Origin: Brachybacterium tyrofermentans
GTDB taxonomy: Bacteria; Actinomycetota; Actinomycetes; Actinomycetales; Dermabacteraceae
Direction: 5' to 3'
Assembly (NCBI RefSeq): GCF_014897585.1
Contig: NZ_JABUXW010000020.1
Span: forward strand, 1 to 64,000
Length of the DNA: 64,000 nt
This document shows, in pieces, positions 35,382 through 43,848 of this stretch. Positions within the stretch are counted from its first letter, which is position 1. Each line of letters starts with the position of its first letter. The notes under the pieces are model-generated. The model was not told the DNA's origin, ran no database searches, and worked only from the letters and a program-made list of their open reading frames with translations. The position numbers and the translations under genes are program-made.

Positions 35382-37790
35382 TCAGGAGGCCGGCGGGGTC
35401 TCCCCGACGCCGAACTCGCGGATCTGCACCCACTGACCGGTGGGGTTCTTCGCAGTGACGCGAAGGCGGCAGAAGCGGGCGTCGAGGGGTTCGTCCAGGG
35501 TCGCCGTGGCCACGGCGGAACCGTCGGTCGTGCCGATCTCGGTCCACGTCTCCCCGTCGGCGGAGAGCTCGAGGACCCCCTCGTAGACCTGGTCGCCGGG
35601 GGTCGAGTCGCTCTTGGCCATCTGCACCTGCACGTGCCGGATCGGGTGGGTCTCCTCGAGCTCGACCTGCACCACGTCGTCGACCTTCGGGGCCTTGCTG
35701 GACCAGAACATGGTCGCGAGGTCGCCGTCGACGATCCGCTCGATCGCATAGTCCTTGTACGTGCCCAGCGTGGTGGTCGCCGTGCCCGGCAGGCCGCGGA
35801 ACGGCAGGGACGGATCCTCCGGCAGCACCTCGCGCAGCTCCTCCCAGGCCCGCGCGATGAAGCCCTCGAACACGCCGTCGCCCACGCTCGGGACGATCTG
35901 GTTCTCCTTGTAGACGCCGTCGGCGCGCTGGTCGGGCACCGTGGCCTGGCCCGCAGCGGCGATGTGCTCCGCCACGCCGGCCGCCGCGGCGGAGGCGTCC
36001 TCGAGCCGGCCCTCGGTGAGCGCGAGGAGCATCTGCTGCTGGGCGAGGAGGGCGCGGGCCCACTGCCCGGCGGCGACCATCCACGGCTTCGTATCCTCGT
36101 AGAACCCGGTCGAGGCCATCGGCTCGAGGCTCGGGGCGAGCTCGGTGATGGCGGTCAGCCGGGCGACGAGGGCCTCCCCTGCCGCATCCCCGGACTCGTA
36201 CGCCGTCCAGAACTCCTCGACATCGGCGGCGAGCTCCGGCGCCATCGGGGACCCGCTGCGATAGGGCCAGTTCTGGTTGAGATCCGTGAACACGCGCAGG
36301 TCCTCACGGATCGACTCCGTCGGCCCCGCGAGCTCGTCGACCGCCGCCTCCCAGGAGTCCTCGGCGTCGTACGCGGGCGGGTTCCAGCAGTAGTCGGCGT
36401 AGTTCGCCAGGGAGATCAGCGAGGCGTACGGCTGGATCATCGGGTTCGCCGTGAACCCGGCGAGATGCTCGTGCAGCGTCGGCGCCCGCCCCTCGAGCGG
36501 GTTGAGGAACAGGCGGTCGCGCCGGCCGTCGTTCACGGGGAAGTTGTCCCAGATGTACAGGTGCTCGGTGTGGTACGACGCCACCGCCGTGACCACGGAC
36601 TTCTCGGTGATCGACGGGGAGAAGACCCCTTCGCCGGTCCACTGGATGCGGGTCTCCGGGTGGGCGCCCTCCCCGAAGTCCGTCTTGTACTCGCTGGGGC
36701 CGGAGCCCGAGTAATGGGTGGGGACCGTCTGGAGCGGGGCGAGGTCGTGGGCCTCGACGTAGTCCGTCTGCACACGGTTGAGGTAATGGACCTGCGCCTC
36801 GGCCAGGGAGCCGAACTGCGCGGCATCCTCCTCGCCGAGCTCGGTGGGAATGTCGTCCAGCGCGATGTAGAAGCTGGTCACGCCCAGCTCGCGCAGCTGC
36901 TCGAACTTCGTGACCGTGGCCTCGAAGTCGTCGTCGCTGCCGTAGGTGATGTCGTTGCCGGGCGAGAGGGCGAAGGTGAAGCTCACGTGGTGCGCGTTCG
37001 CGGTCTCGACCAGCTCGGCGAGGTTCTCGAGCTCGTCGCCCGCGTAGAGCTCGCGCCACTTCGAGCGCAGCAGCAGGTCATCCTTCGGGGTGTAGATGTA
37101 GGTGTTCAGCTTGTGGGCGCCATAGAAGGCGAAGTGATCCAGGCGCGCCTGATGCGACCAGGGGATGCCGTAGAACCCCTCGATCGCGCCCCGGATCTCC
37201 ATGAGCGGTTCGTCGCGCACCTGCACGGCGGGCAGACGGGTGCCCCCGGCGAGGAGCTGGCGCAGGGTCTGCACGGCGTAGAACGTGCCTCGTGCATCGC
37301 GCCCGGCGAGAGCCACCACGGCGCCCTTGTCCTTCGCCGCGGCGAGCACATACCCGTCGGCGGCGAGACCGTCGGGGCCCTCGACGCCGACGGTCTCGAG
37401 TGCCGCAGCGAGCGTCGGGTTGTCCTCGGGGGTCCCGAGGTGGATGCGGGTGCCGGAGGCCGTGGTGTCGGCGCCCTGGGCGGTGACCGTCCGGACCGTG
37501 CAGCCGTTGGTCTCCAGCAGCTCGGTCAGTGCTCGTTGGGCGGCCGCGTCGGTGTCCTTGCCGACGATCACGCTGACCTGGCGGCTGAGGACCACCTCCC
37601 GGTCGGCGCTCTCGACGGCACCGGGCTGGGGCCTCACCGTGCGATCCCCGCCCCGGGAGGCGTTGCCCCCGGCAAGCGCACCGCCCGCGGGGAGGGCGAG
37701 CGTTCCGCCGGCGGCCAGTCCGAGCCCGAGGGCGGCGCGGCGGGTGAGGGAGGTGGGGAGAGACGAGATGTCAGCGGTGGATCGATTCAC
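35382..37790 (-). CDS. GH84 beta-N-acetylhexosaminidase with C-terminal F5/8 domain
   Basis: An 802-residue secreted glycosidase. The N-terminus has a twin-arginine signal (LTRRAALGLGLA, about residues 16-27). Residues about 60-190 form the alpha/beta hexosaminidase N-domain. The catalytic GH84 barrel begins at RGAIEGFYGIPWS (200-212) and carries the paired acid residues Asp312-Asp313 in FYIALDDIP, needed for substrate-assisted catalysis on GlcNAc. The last 140 residues resemble a discoidin/CBM32 sugar-binding domain (TTTLGTYKDYAI, CRLRVTAKNPTG). It probably trims host or environmental glycans. GTG 37790 has GGAAGG upstream and begins the signal. Confidence 0.9.
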   Translation of the reverse strand: MNRSTADISSLPTSLTRRAALGLGLAAGGTLALPAGGALAGGNASRGGDRTVRPQPGAVESADREVVLSRQVSVIVGKDTDAAAQRALTELLETNGCTVRTVTAQGADTTASGTRIHLGTPEDNPTLAAALETVGVEGPDGLAADGYVLAAAKDKGAVVALAGRDARGTFYAVQTLRQLLAGGTRLPAVQVRDEPLMEIRGAIEGFYGIPWSHQARLDHFAFYGAHKLNTYIYTPKDDLLLRSKWRELYAGDELENLAELVETANAHHVSFTFALSPGNDITYGSDDDFEATVTKFEQLRELGVTSFYIALDDIPTELGEEDAAQFGSLAEAQVHYLNRVQTDYVEAHDLAPLQTVPTHYSGSGPSEYKTDFGEGAHPETRIQWTGEGVFSPSITEKSVVTAVASYHTEHLYIWDNFPVNDGRRDRLFLNPLEGRAPTLHEHLAGFTANPMIQPYASLISLANYADYCWNPPAYDAEDSWEAAVDELAGPTESIREDLRVFTDLNQNWPYRSGSPMAPELAADVEEFWTAYESGDAAGEALVARLTAITELAPSLEPMASTGFYEDTKPWMVAAGQWARALLAQQQMLLALTEGRLEDASAAAAGVAEHIAAAGQATVPDQRADGVYKENQIVPSVGDGVFEGFIARAWEELREVLPEDPSLPFRGLPGTATTTLGTYKDYAIERIVDGDLATMFWSSKAPKVDDVVQVELEETHPIRHVQVQMAKSDSTPGDQVYEGVLELSADGETWTEIGTTDGSAVATATLDEPLDARFCRLRVTAKNPTGQWVQIREFGVGETPPAS

Positions 37791-38027
37791 AGCAGGAGCC
37801 TTCCGGGGCCTCGGGCAGGAGGCGCGGGGTGGGGGACGCGGGACGACGCACGCCACAGGACTGTGACGCGCGCCATAGGGTCCCGGTCAACGTACCAGGA
37901 AGAAGAGTCGGGGTTCCGAACATCGGGGAGACGGGGGTCGAACGACAGCACGACGTGGCTCACGCCCCCGGAGAGACGGGGCTCTGCCCTCGGGGTGGAG
38001 TCCGGGAGGCCGTACCGAGGAGCTGGA

Positions 38028-38267
38028 TCAGCTCCCCTCGTCAGCCCCGTCCTCGACGCCGCCGGCTCCCTCCGGGTCCTCGGGCTGGAAGATCTCCTCG
38101 ATCGGGGCCCCGAAGAGGGCGGAGATCCGGAAGGCCAGCGGGAGGGAGGGGTCGTACTTGTCGTTCTCCAGCGCGATGACCGTCTGCCGGGAGACGCCGA
38201 GGGCCTTGCCGAGCTCGGCCTGCGACCAGCGCAGCTCCGCACGACGAGCCTTGATCTCGTTACGCAT
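38028..38267 (-). CDS. XRE-family HTH regulator
   Basis: A 79-residue protein. Residues 1-60 are a Cro/CI-type helix-turn-helix (WSQAELGKALGVSRQTVIALE, then FRISALFGAPIEEIF). The tail is acidic. It belongs to the short YozG/immR-like repressors that are often paired with a small membrane protein, as here: it starts 11 bp after that gene. GGGGGAG precedes ATG 38267. It most likely represses its own operon through the TTGAC repeat array at 38766-38816. Confidence 0.88.
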   Translation of the reverse strand: MRNEIKARRAELRWSQAELGKALGVSRQTVIALENDKYDPSLPLAFRISALFGAPIEEIFQPEDPEGAGGVEDGADEGS

Positions 38268-38278
38268 GACTCCCCCTC

Positions 38279-38671
38279 TCAGCGGTAGCGGACGGCGGAG
38301 ACGATGGTGCCCACGATCCACGAGACCATGAGGATCGAGAACGCGAAGATCCAGTTGATCTCCGGCAGCACCGAGAACTGCAGCACGCCGACGGCCAGGA
38401 TCAGCGGCGTCGCGATGAGGAAGGCGAGCAGGATCACCTCGGCGATCTTGCGGCGCTCGAACTCGTCGCCGCTGCGGTACATCTCGATGTTCGCCCAGGC
38501 CATGAGGCCGATGCCGGGGAAGACCAGGAGGGCGGGGAGGAGGGCGGGGATGCCGATGACGTCGGAGATGTCGGCGAACAGGACGCCGAGGACGTAGAGC
38601 GCGACGCCGATCGCGAAGCGGACGGCGAACGCGCGGTTGGCGCGAGTGCGGGGGCTGGCGGCGGCATTCAT
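38279..38671 (-). CDS. Small integral membrane protein paired with XRE regulator
   Basis: A 130-residue protein with about four hydrophobic segments (starting AVRFAIGVALYVLGVLF, then ALLPALLVFPGIGLMAW, VILLAFLIATPLILAVG, and IFAFSILMVSWIVGTIV). A charged loop RSGDEFERRKI lies in the middle. This layout is common beside short XRE regulators in Gram-positives. The function is unknown. ATG 38671 has AAGGAG seven bases upstream. The promoter is well defined, see 38754-38782. Confidence 0.8.
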   Translation of the reverse strand: MNAAASPRTRANRAFAVRFAIGVALYVLGVLFADISDVIGIPALLPALLVFPGIGLMAWANIEMYRSGDEFERRKIAEVILLAFLIATPLILAVGVLQFSVLPEINWIFAFSILMVSWIVGTIVSAVRYR

Positions 38672-38753
38672 GGCGAACTCCTTGCATCGAGGGCTTCCCG
38701 CGCGATCGACCAGCCATCCATCCAGTGCCGGTATCGCTCGTGGTGTGCCCCAA

Positions 38754-38782
38754 ATGTAAGGCATCCTTGACATCAAGGTCAA
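38754..38782 (-). promoter_or_regulatory. Promoter TTGACC-17-TTACAT of the XRE operon
   Basis: On the minus strand the -35 TTGACC (38782-38777), a 17-bp spacer and the -10 TTACAT (38759-38754) give the best sigma-70-like promoter in the window. It lies about 80 bp before the membrane-protein gene. Confidence 0.7.
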
Positions 38783-38816
38783 GGGGTCTTGACATAAAAA
38801 GTCAATGTTCCTTGAC
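38766..38816. promoter_or_regulatory. CTTGAC operator array
   Basis: CTTGAC (38766-38771) pairs with GTCAAG (38778-38783). TTGAC (38789-38793) pairs with GTCAA (38801-38805). A further CTTGAC lies at 38811-38816. The first pair covers the -35 box, as expected for autorepression by the XRE protein. Confidence 0.7.
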
Positions 38817-38873
38817 TTCGCAGGTCATCTGACGGTCACAGCCGCCTCGCGGCCCCCTGCCCAGGAGTGCCGC

Positions 38874-39611
38874 TCAGAGTCCCCGCACGTCGAGCTCGTG
38901 CTGCACCCACGCCGGATCATCGGTCGTGATCGTGTCGACACCGCACGCCAGCGCCACGGCGAGCTGCTCGGGCGTGTTCACCGTCCAGGGGTTCACCGCC
39001 AGCCCTGCCTCGTGCGTGGCCTCGGCGGCGCGCAGCGAGAGACCCGTGATCGACGGGCCGATGCCGGCCGCGCCGAGCTCGCGCGCGGTCGCCAGCTCCT
39101 GCTCGCCGACCTCCCTCACGAGATAGGAGACCGGGGTGTCGGTGGAACGGCGGATCTCGGAGAGCGCGTCGGGATGGAAGGAGATCACGGTGGAGGCCGC
39201 CGCCGGCGATCCGACGGGGAGCGCGCGCAGCAGTTCGGCCACTGCCTTCGCCGCCGCCGCGACCTTGACCTCGATGAAGATCGGCACGGTGGTCATCGCC
39301 AGCAGCTCCTCGAGCGAGGGCACCTTCTCACCGTCCGCGAGCAGCACGGTGTCCAGCTCGGCGCGGGTGAGGTCGCCGATCGCGCCGGTGCGACGAGGGG
39401 AGTCCGGCGCGGCGGTGCGGTCGATGGTCTCGTCGTGCATGACCACGACGTGCCCGTCCGCACTGAGGTGGACATCGCACTCGAGCACCTGCGCGCCGTC
39501 CTCGATGCCGCGCCGGAAGGCGGCGAGCGTGTTCTCGGGGGCGTGCGCGGAGGCGCCGCGGTGGCCGACGATCGCGGGACGCTGCAGGGACGGGGCGGAC
39601 TGCTCGGACAT
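38874..39611 (-). CDS. Glycerophosphodiester phosphodiesterase (paralogue 1)
   Basis: A 245-residue GDPD-type barrel. The active-site set is complete: GHRGA (His17, Arg18), PENT, LECDVHLS and HDETIDRT. Such enzymes split glycerophosphodiesters into glycerol 3-phosphate and an alcohol. It has no signal peptide, so it should work in the cytosol on imported substrate. It is the last gene of the operon permease-permease-binding protein-GDPD3-GDPD2-GDPD1. It is separated from GDPD2 by 196 bp containing 15-bp repeats. ATG 39611 has AGGAG five bases upstream. Confidence 0.9.
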   Translation of the reverse strand: MSEQSAPSLQRPAIVGHRGASAHAPENTLAAFRRGIEDGAQVLECDVHLSADGHVVVMHDETIDRTAAPDSPRRTGAIGDLTRAELDTVLLADGEKVPSLEELLAMTTVPIFIEVKVAAAAKAVAELLRALPVGSPAAASTVISFHPDALSEIRRSTDTPVSYLVREVGEQELATARELGAAGIGPSITGLSLRAAEATHEAGLAVNPWTVNTPEQLAVALACGVDTITTDDPAWVQHELDVRGL

Positions 39612-39760
39612 TGTTCTCCTGGACTGCTTCGGAGCCGGCCCGCGGGCCGGCGCTGGTGGTGGACTGCTGAGCGCAGGGATCGAGCGCGAGGATTGCTGAA
39701 TCGAGCGCGGGTCGCGCACGGAAGGATCCTTGGACCCTACCGGCGGCCCGGCTCGCCAGG

Positions 39761-39820
39761 GGTCAGTCCCGGGAAGGTCAGTCCCGGGACGGTCAGTCCC
39801 GGGACGGTCAGTCCCGGGAC
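39761..39820. repeat. 15-bp tandem repeat over the GDPD2 stop codon
   Basis: Four copies of GGTCAGTCCCGGGAC (the first ends in AA). The rightmost copy contains the stop codon and last codons of GDPD2 (minus strand), so the repeat spread by copying the end of that gene. Confidence 0.88.
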
Positions 39821-40578
39821 GCGAGGTGCTCCTCGACGACGCGTCGGGCATGGGCCGGATCGTCCGCCCCGATCGCCGGCACGCCGAGATCCACAGCCCG
39901 ACGGATCTCGTCATCCGTGCGGGCGGCCCAGGCCGACGGGATCAGGCCCACGCCGCGGATCCGGTCGAAATCGCCGTCGCGCAGATCCGAGAGCCTCACG
40001 CCCAGGATCTCGGCCTTCGTCGCCATCGCGTCGTCGAGCGCCTCCTCGCTGAGCGCCCGGACGAGCAGCCCGCGGGGCACGGCCGGGGCCACCTCGAGCG
40101 CGATCCGCAGCGCCTCGGCGTGGAAGGAGATGATCCGCGCCGGGGCGACGGCCTCCCCCGACCAGGCGGAGTCGGGGAAGGTGTCCCGGAGGACCTGACC
40201 GGCCAGTGCGGCCGCCGCCGGGGCCTTGATCTCCACGAGCACGGGCAGCCGTGTGCCGTCCTCCCGCACCGCGGCATCGAGCACCTGGACGAGAGTGGGG
40301 ATGTGCTCGCCCTCCCCCACCAGGACCTCGTCGAGCTCGGCCCGCGTGAGGTCCGCGACCGCACCGGTGCGCCGGGGCGAATCGCCCTGGGCCGTGCGGT
40401 CGATGGTGGCGTCGTGGATGATCACGTCGCGCCGGTCGCGGCTCAGGTGCACATCGCACTCGAGCTGATCGGCGCCGTCGGCCACCCCGCGGCGGAAGGC
40501 GGCCACCGTGTTCTCCGGGGCCACGGCCGCCGCGCCGCGGTGACCGGTGATTCGGGGGGCGGATGGTCGTCGGTTCAT
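39808..40578 (-). CDS. Glycerophosphodiester phosphodiesterase (paralogue 2)
   Basis: A 256-residue GDPD with GHRGA, PENT, LECDVHLS and HDATIDRT intact. The late motif ISFHAEALR and the LGVPAIGADDPAHA end are typical. No signal peptide, so cytosolic. Its start overlaps the stop of GDPD3 (ATGA), showing coupled translation, with GGAGGAG further upstream inside GDPD3. The protein end falls inside a 15-bp tandem repeat. It is closest in sequence to its immediate neighbour, so the set probably arose by duplication. Confidence 0.9.
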   Translation of the reverse strand: MNRRPSAPRITGHRGAAAVAPENTVAAFRRGVADGADQLECDVHLSRDRRDVIIHDATIDRTAQGDSPRRTGAVADLTRAELDEVLVGEGEHIPTLVQVLDAAVREDGTRLPVLVEIKAPAAAALAGQVLRDTFPDSAWSGEAVAPARIISFHAEALRIALEVAPAVPRGLLVRALSEEALDDAMATKAEILGVRLSDLRDGDFDRIRGVGLIPSAWAARTDDEIRRAVDLGVPAIGADDPAHARRVVEEHLASRD

Positions 40579-41390
40579 GCGTTCACCAGCTCCTCCAGCA
40601 GCGTGGATGCCCACGCCGGGTCGTCCACGGTGATCGTGTCGCAGCCCAGCTCGAGGGCTCGGGCCAGCTCCTCCTCGGAGCGGGCGGTCCACAGGTTCAG
40701 CTCCACCCCGAGCTCGCGGGCCCGGACCACGTCCGCCTGGCGGGCGTCGGCGATCCGCACCCCCACCTGGACGACCCCGAGCTCCTGGGCGGTCTCGAAG
40801 AACTCCGGGGAGGTCGCCGTGGTGGTCAGCAGCAACGGCAGCCGAGCATCGGCCTCTTTGACGGCACGCAGGGCCTCGGCGTGGAAGGAGATCACCAGCG
40901 CCGGAGGCGTCGGCCCCTCCCAGGCCTCGCCCGGGAAGTAGGCGGTGAGGATCTCGACCACCCGTCGGGCGGCGGCCGGTGCCTTGATCTCCACCAGCAC
41001 GGGCACCCGCGTGCCGTCCTCCCGGACGGCGACGTCGAGCACCTGCTCGAGGGTCGGGAGGTGCTCGCCGCCGCCCACCAGCACCCGGTCCAGCTGCGCC
41101 CGGGTGAGGTCGGCGACCGCCCCGGTGCGCAGGGGCGAATCGTCCTGCGCGGTGCGGTCGATGGTGGCGTCGTGGATGATCGCGTCGACCCCGTCGCTGC
41201 TCAGGTGCACATCGCACTCCAGCAGCTGGGACCCCTCGGCGATGCCGCGACGGAACGAGAGCACAGTGTTCTCGGGCTCCACCGCAGCGGCTCCGCGGTG
41301 GCCGACGAGGGCTGGCAGCACGGCCAGGGCGGGCGCCGCCATGGCCGCGCCCGTGGCATCGGGGGCGACGGTGCGGGCTGCGGCGGTCAT
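40575..41390 (-). CDS. Glycerophosphodiester phosphodiesterase (paralogue 3)
   Basis: A 271-residue GDPD with an Ala-rich leader of about 28 residues, then GHRGA, PENT, LECDVHLS and HDATIDRT. The leader lacks the charge and hydrophobic core of a clear signal peptide. Its ATG at 41390 overlaps the stop of the substrate-binding protein gene (TGATG), so it belongs to the same operon and is probably fed by that importer. Together with two further paralogues it suggests specialisation for different glycerophosphodiesters or a dosage effect. Confidence 0.9.
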   Translation of the reverse strand: MTAAARTVAPDATGAAMAAPALAVLPALVGHRGAAAVEPENTVLSFRRGIAEGSQLLECDVHLSSDGVDAIIHDATIDRTAQDDSPLRTGAVADLTRAQLDRVLVGGGEHLPTLEQVLDVAVREDGTRVPVLVEIKAPAAARRVVEILTAYFPGEAWEGPTPPALVISFHAEALRAVKEADARLPLLLTTTATSPEFFETAQELGVVQVGVRIADARQADVVRARELGVELNLWTARSEEELARALELGCDTITVDDPAWASTLLEELVNA

Positions 41391-42784
41391 CACTTCCACC
41401 CCTGGAAGTCGACGGCCTCGTAGCCCTCGCGCTTGTCGTCGAGCGTGTCCTGCAGCTCGGCGGCGAGGGCGTCCAGGACCTTCTGGGGAGCGGCGCCGTC
41501 GCCGTAGACCTGGCCCTGCGTGGCGCCGATCTCGGTGACCATGCCGGAGTCCCAGTTGGTGTAGTCCGCGGTGCGGGCGTTTTCCAGCTGGTTGAGCGCC
41601 ACCAGGTAGTTCGGGTTCTTCGCGACGAGGTCCTTGACCGACTGGGTCTCGGCGGCGGCCTGCACGATCGGCACGTAGCCGGTGGCGATGTGCCAGGCGG
41701 CGGACTGCTCGGCGCCGGCGAGGAAGCGGAACAGCTCGGCGCAGGCGTCCTGACGCTCCTGCGACTCGGTGCGCACGATCGAGAGGCCGGAGCCGCCGGT
41801 GGGGACCTGCTTCTTCTCGCCCTCCTTGGAGAGCATGAAGGCCACGCCCACGTCGAACTTGTCGCCCGCGGCCTCGGTCTGGCCGGTCAGCGAGGCTGTC
41901 GAGCCGCGCCAGCCGGCAGTCACGCCGGCCTGGAAGTCGGTCCCGGCATCCTTGGCGAGGTAGCCGAAGCCGTCGTCGTGGATGAACTTGCGCTGCCACT
42001 CGAGCCACTCGGCGCCGGCCTCGTCGTTGATCGTGACCTCGAAGTCCTGGTTCGCATTCGCTCCGCCGAAGCCCCAGATATCGGCCTGGCCCGTCCAGGC
42101 GTCGGCCGAGAACGCCATCGCGGACAGCGGGCGGCCCTCGACCTCGATCTTCGCCAGCTCGGGGGCGAACTCCGCGAGGTCCTCCCAGGTCTCGGGGCCC
42201 TCCTCGGGAAGGCCTGCGTCGCGGTAGATCGAGCGGTTGAAGTAGAACAGCGGCGTGGAGCGGGCGAAGGGCACCACGAAGGTCTCCCCGGCGGCGACCC
42301 CCTCGTTCACGTAGTTGGGGATGTAGATGTCCGTGTTCCACTCGTCGTCGAAGTACCCGTCCAGCGGGGCGAGAGCGTCGGAGGCATGGAACTGCAGCCA
42401 CTGCATCTCGGGGAAGCAGACGATGTCGGGCACCGCGCGGGCCTGCAGGGCCGCGGTGAACTTCTGCGTCAGATCGGCGTAGCCGCCCACGGACTCCGCG
42501 ATCGCGACGATCTCGTCCTGCGACTCGTTGAACTCGGTGAACAACGTCATGAGGGACTCGTAGAGCTCTCCGGTCCAGGGGGCCCAGAACAGGATCGCGG
42601 TACGGCCCTCGTAGCCGGCGGGCACGGTGTGATCCGCCTGCGAGAAGCCGTCGCGGACATTGCTCTCGGCGTTGTCGCCGCCGCCGTTCGGGGAACCGCA
42701 GGCGGCGAGGCCGGCGGCGCCGGCTCCGAGTCCCAGGGCGGCGAGCAGGCTGCGACGGGACGGGCTGGAGAGGTGACGGGACAT
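41390..42784 (-). CDS. ABC transporter substrate-binding lipoprotein (carbohydrate/glycerol-phosphate type)
   Basis: A 464-residue solute-binding protein of the CUT1 family. It has a twin-arginine-like lipoprotein signal (SPSRRSLLAALGLG) with lipobox GLAACG (Cys29). The mature part shows VVPFARSTPLFYFNRSIYRDAGLP, the usual family motif, and GSGLSIVRTESQERQDACAE. The closest functional type by context is UgpB, because three glycerophosphodiesterases follow in the same operon. ATG 42784 has AGGAG eight bases upstream. A 128-bp gap with short direct repeats separates it from the permeases. Confidence 0.9.
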   Translation of the reverse strand: MSRHLSSPSRRSLLAALGLGAGAAGLAACGSPNGGGDNAESNVRDGFSQADHTVPAGYEGRTAILFWAPWTGELYESLMTLFTEFNESQDEIVAIAESVGGYADLTQKFTAALQARAVPDIVCFPEMQWLQFHASDALAPLDGYFDDEWNTDIYIPNYVNEGVAAGETFVVPFARSTPLFYFNRSIYRDAGLPEEGPETWEDLAEFAPELAKIEVEGRPLSAMAFSADAWTGQADIWGFGGANANQDFEVTINDEAGAEWLEWQRKFIHDDGFGYLAKDAGTDFQAGVTAGWRGSTASLTGQTEAAGDKFDVGVAFMLSKEGEKKQVPTGGSGLSIVRTESQERQDACAELFRFLAGAEQSAAWHIATGYVPIVQAAAETQSVKDLVAKNPNYLVALNQLENARTADYTNWDSGMVTEIGATQGQVYGDGAAPQKVLDALAAELQDTLDDKREGYEAVDFQGWK

Positions 42785-42912
42785 ACGAGGTGCTCCTTGG
42801 AGAGTGGTCCGGTTCGGGGACGGGCGGGGGGTGGTCATCGGGTCAGCGGTCGGGAGGTCGGGTCGGGAGGTCGGGGGCTGCGGGAGAGGTCGGGCCCGGG
42901 CGTGGCCAGCGA

Positions 42913-43848
42913 TCACTTCAGGGCTCCTGCGGCGAGGCCGCCGATGATGCGCTTCTGGGCCAGGAAGAAGAGGATGAGCATCGGGAGGGAGACGAACACG
43001 GCGCCGGCCATGATCACGCCCCAGTTGCTGTAGCCCTCCTGGCTGCGGAGGAACAGCAGGCCGATGGGCAGCGTGCGCATATCCGCGGTGGAGGTGACGA
43101 TCAGCGGCCACACGTACTCGTTCCACTTGCCGACCATCACGATCAGCGTCGCGGTGAGGATCATGGGGCTGGACAGCGGCACCACGATCAGGACCATCCG
43201 GCGCAGATGCCCGGCGCCGTCGATCTCCGCGGCCTGCAGGATGTCCTTGTCGATGGTTCGCATGAACTGGTAGAGCAGGAACATCGCGAAGGCGCTGGCG
43301 ATGCCGGGCAGGATGATTCCGGCGTAGGAGTTCAGCCAGCCGAGGTTCGCCACGGTGATGTAGTTGACGATCAGCGTGACGTGACCCGGCAGCATCATCG
43401 AGGCGATGATCAGCGCGAAGGCGATCTTCTTGAAGCGGAAGTCGACGAACACGAAGGCGTAGGCGCACAGGATCGCGAGCGAGAGCTCGAGGAACGTGCC
43501 CACCCCGGTGGTGATGATCGAGTTGACGAAGAACCGGTCGAAGGGCGCCGAGTTCCACGCATCGGTGAAGTTCTCCAGCGTCAGCGAGGTGGGGATCCAC
43601 TGCAGCGGCCAGGAGTAGATCTCGCCGTGCGGCTTCAACGACGAGGAGAACAGCCAGTACAGCGGGACCAGGAACATCGCGATGGTGCCGAGCACGGCGA
43701 GGATCAGCAGGACTCGGAGCCACAGGGGGCGGCGCGGTCCGCGCCGGCGGCCGCGGTTCGCGCGGGGGCCGCCGCCGGCGGCGTCGGCCGAACCGGACGA
43801 GCCTGCGGCGCCGGAGAGCTTCTGGTTCTCGAGGGTCAGAGCGCTCAT
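42913..43848 (-). CDS. ABC permease, CUT1 family, second subunit
   Basis: A 311-residue inner-membrane protein with a basic N-terminal tail (residues 28-44, many Arg), then six membrane segments. The cytoplasmic coupling loop reads QAAEIDGAGHLRRMVLIVVP, the EAA motif. The UgpE-type end ALFFLAQKRIIGGLAAGALK is recognisable as FFLAQKRIIGGLAAGAL. Its ATG overlaps the stop of the first permease gene (ATGA). No ATP-binding subunit is encoded in the operon. Confidence 0.92.
   Translation of the reverse strand: MSALTLENQKLSGAAGSSGSADAAGGGPRANRGRRRGPRRPLWLRVLLILAVLGTIAMFLVPLYWLFSSSLKPHGEIYSWPLQWIPTSLTLENFTDAWNSAPFDRFFVNSIITTGVGTFLELSLAILCAYAFVFVDFRFKKIAFALIIASMMLPGHVTLIVNYITVANLGWLNSYAGIILPGIASAFAMFLLYQFMRTIDKDILQAAEIDGAGHLRRMVLIVVPLSSPMILTATLIVMVGKWNEYVWPLIVTSTADMRTLPIGLLFLRSQEGYSNWGVIMAGAVFVSLPMLILFFLAQKRIIGGLAAGALK

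Noticed and set aside
34141-36084. Extended 647-codon phosphotransferase frame
   Set aside because: The first 258 codons are antisense-like, Arg-rich shadow of the GH84 gene. The kinase starts at 35310.
35634-38288. Plus-strand open frame of 884 codons
   Set aside because: It is antisense to the GH84 and XRE genes, and shows no motifs, ribosome site or conserved length.
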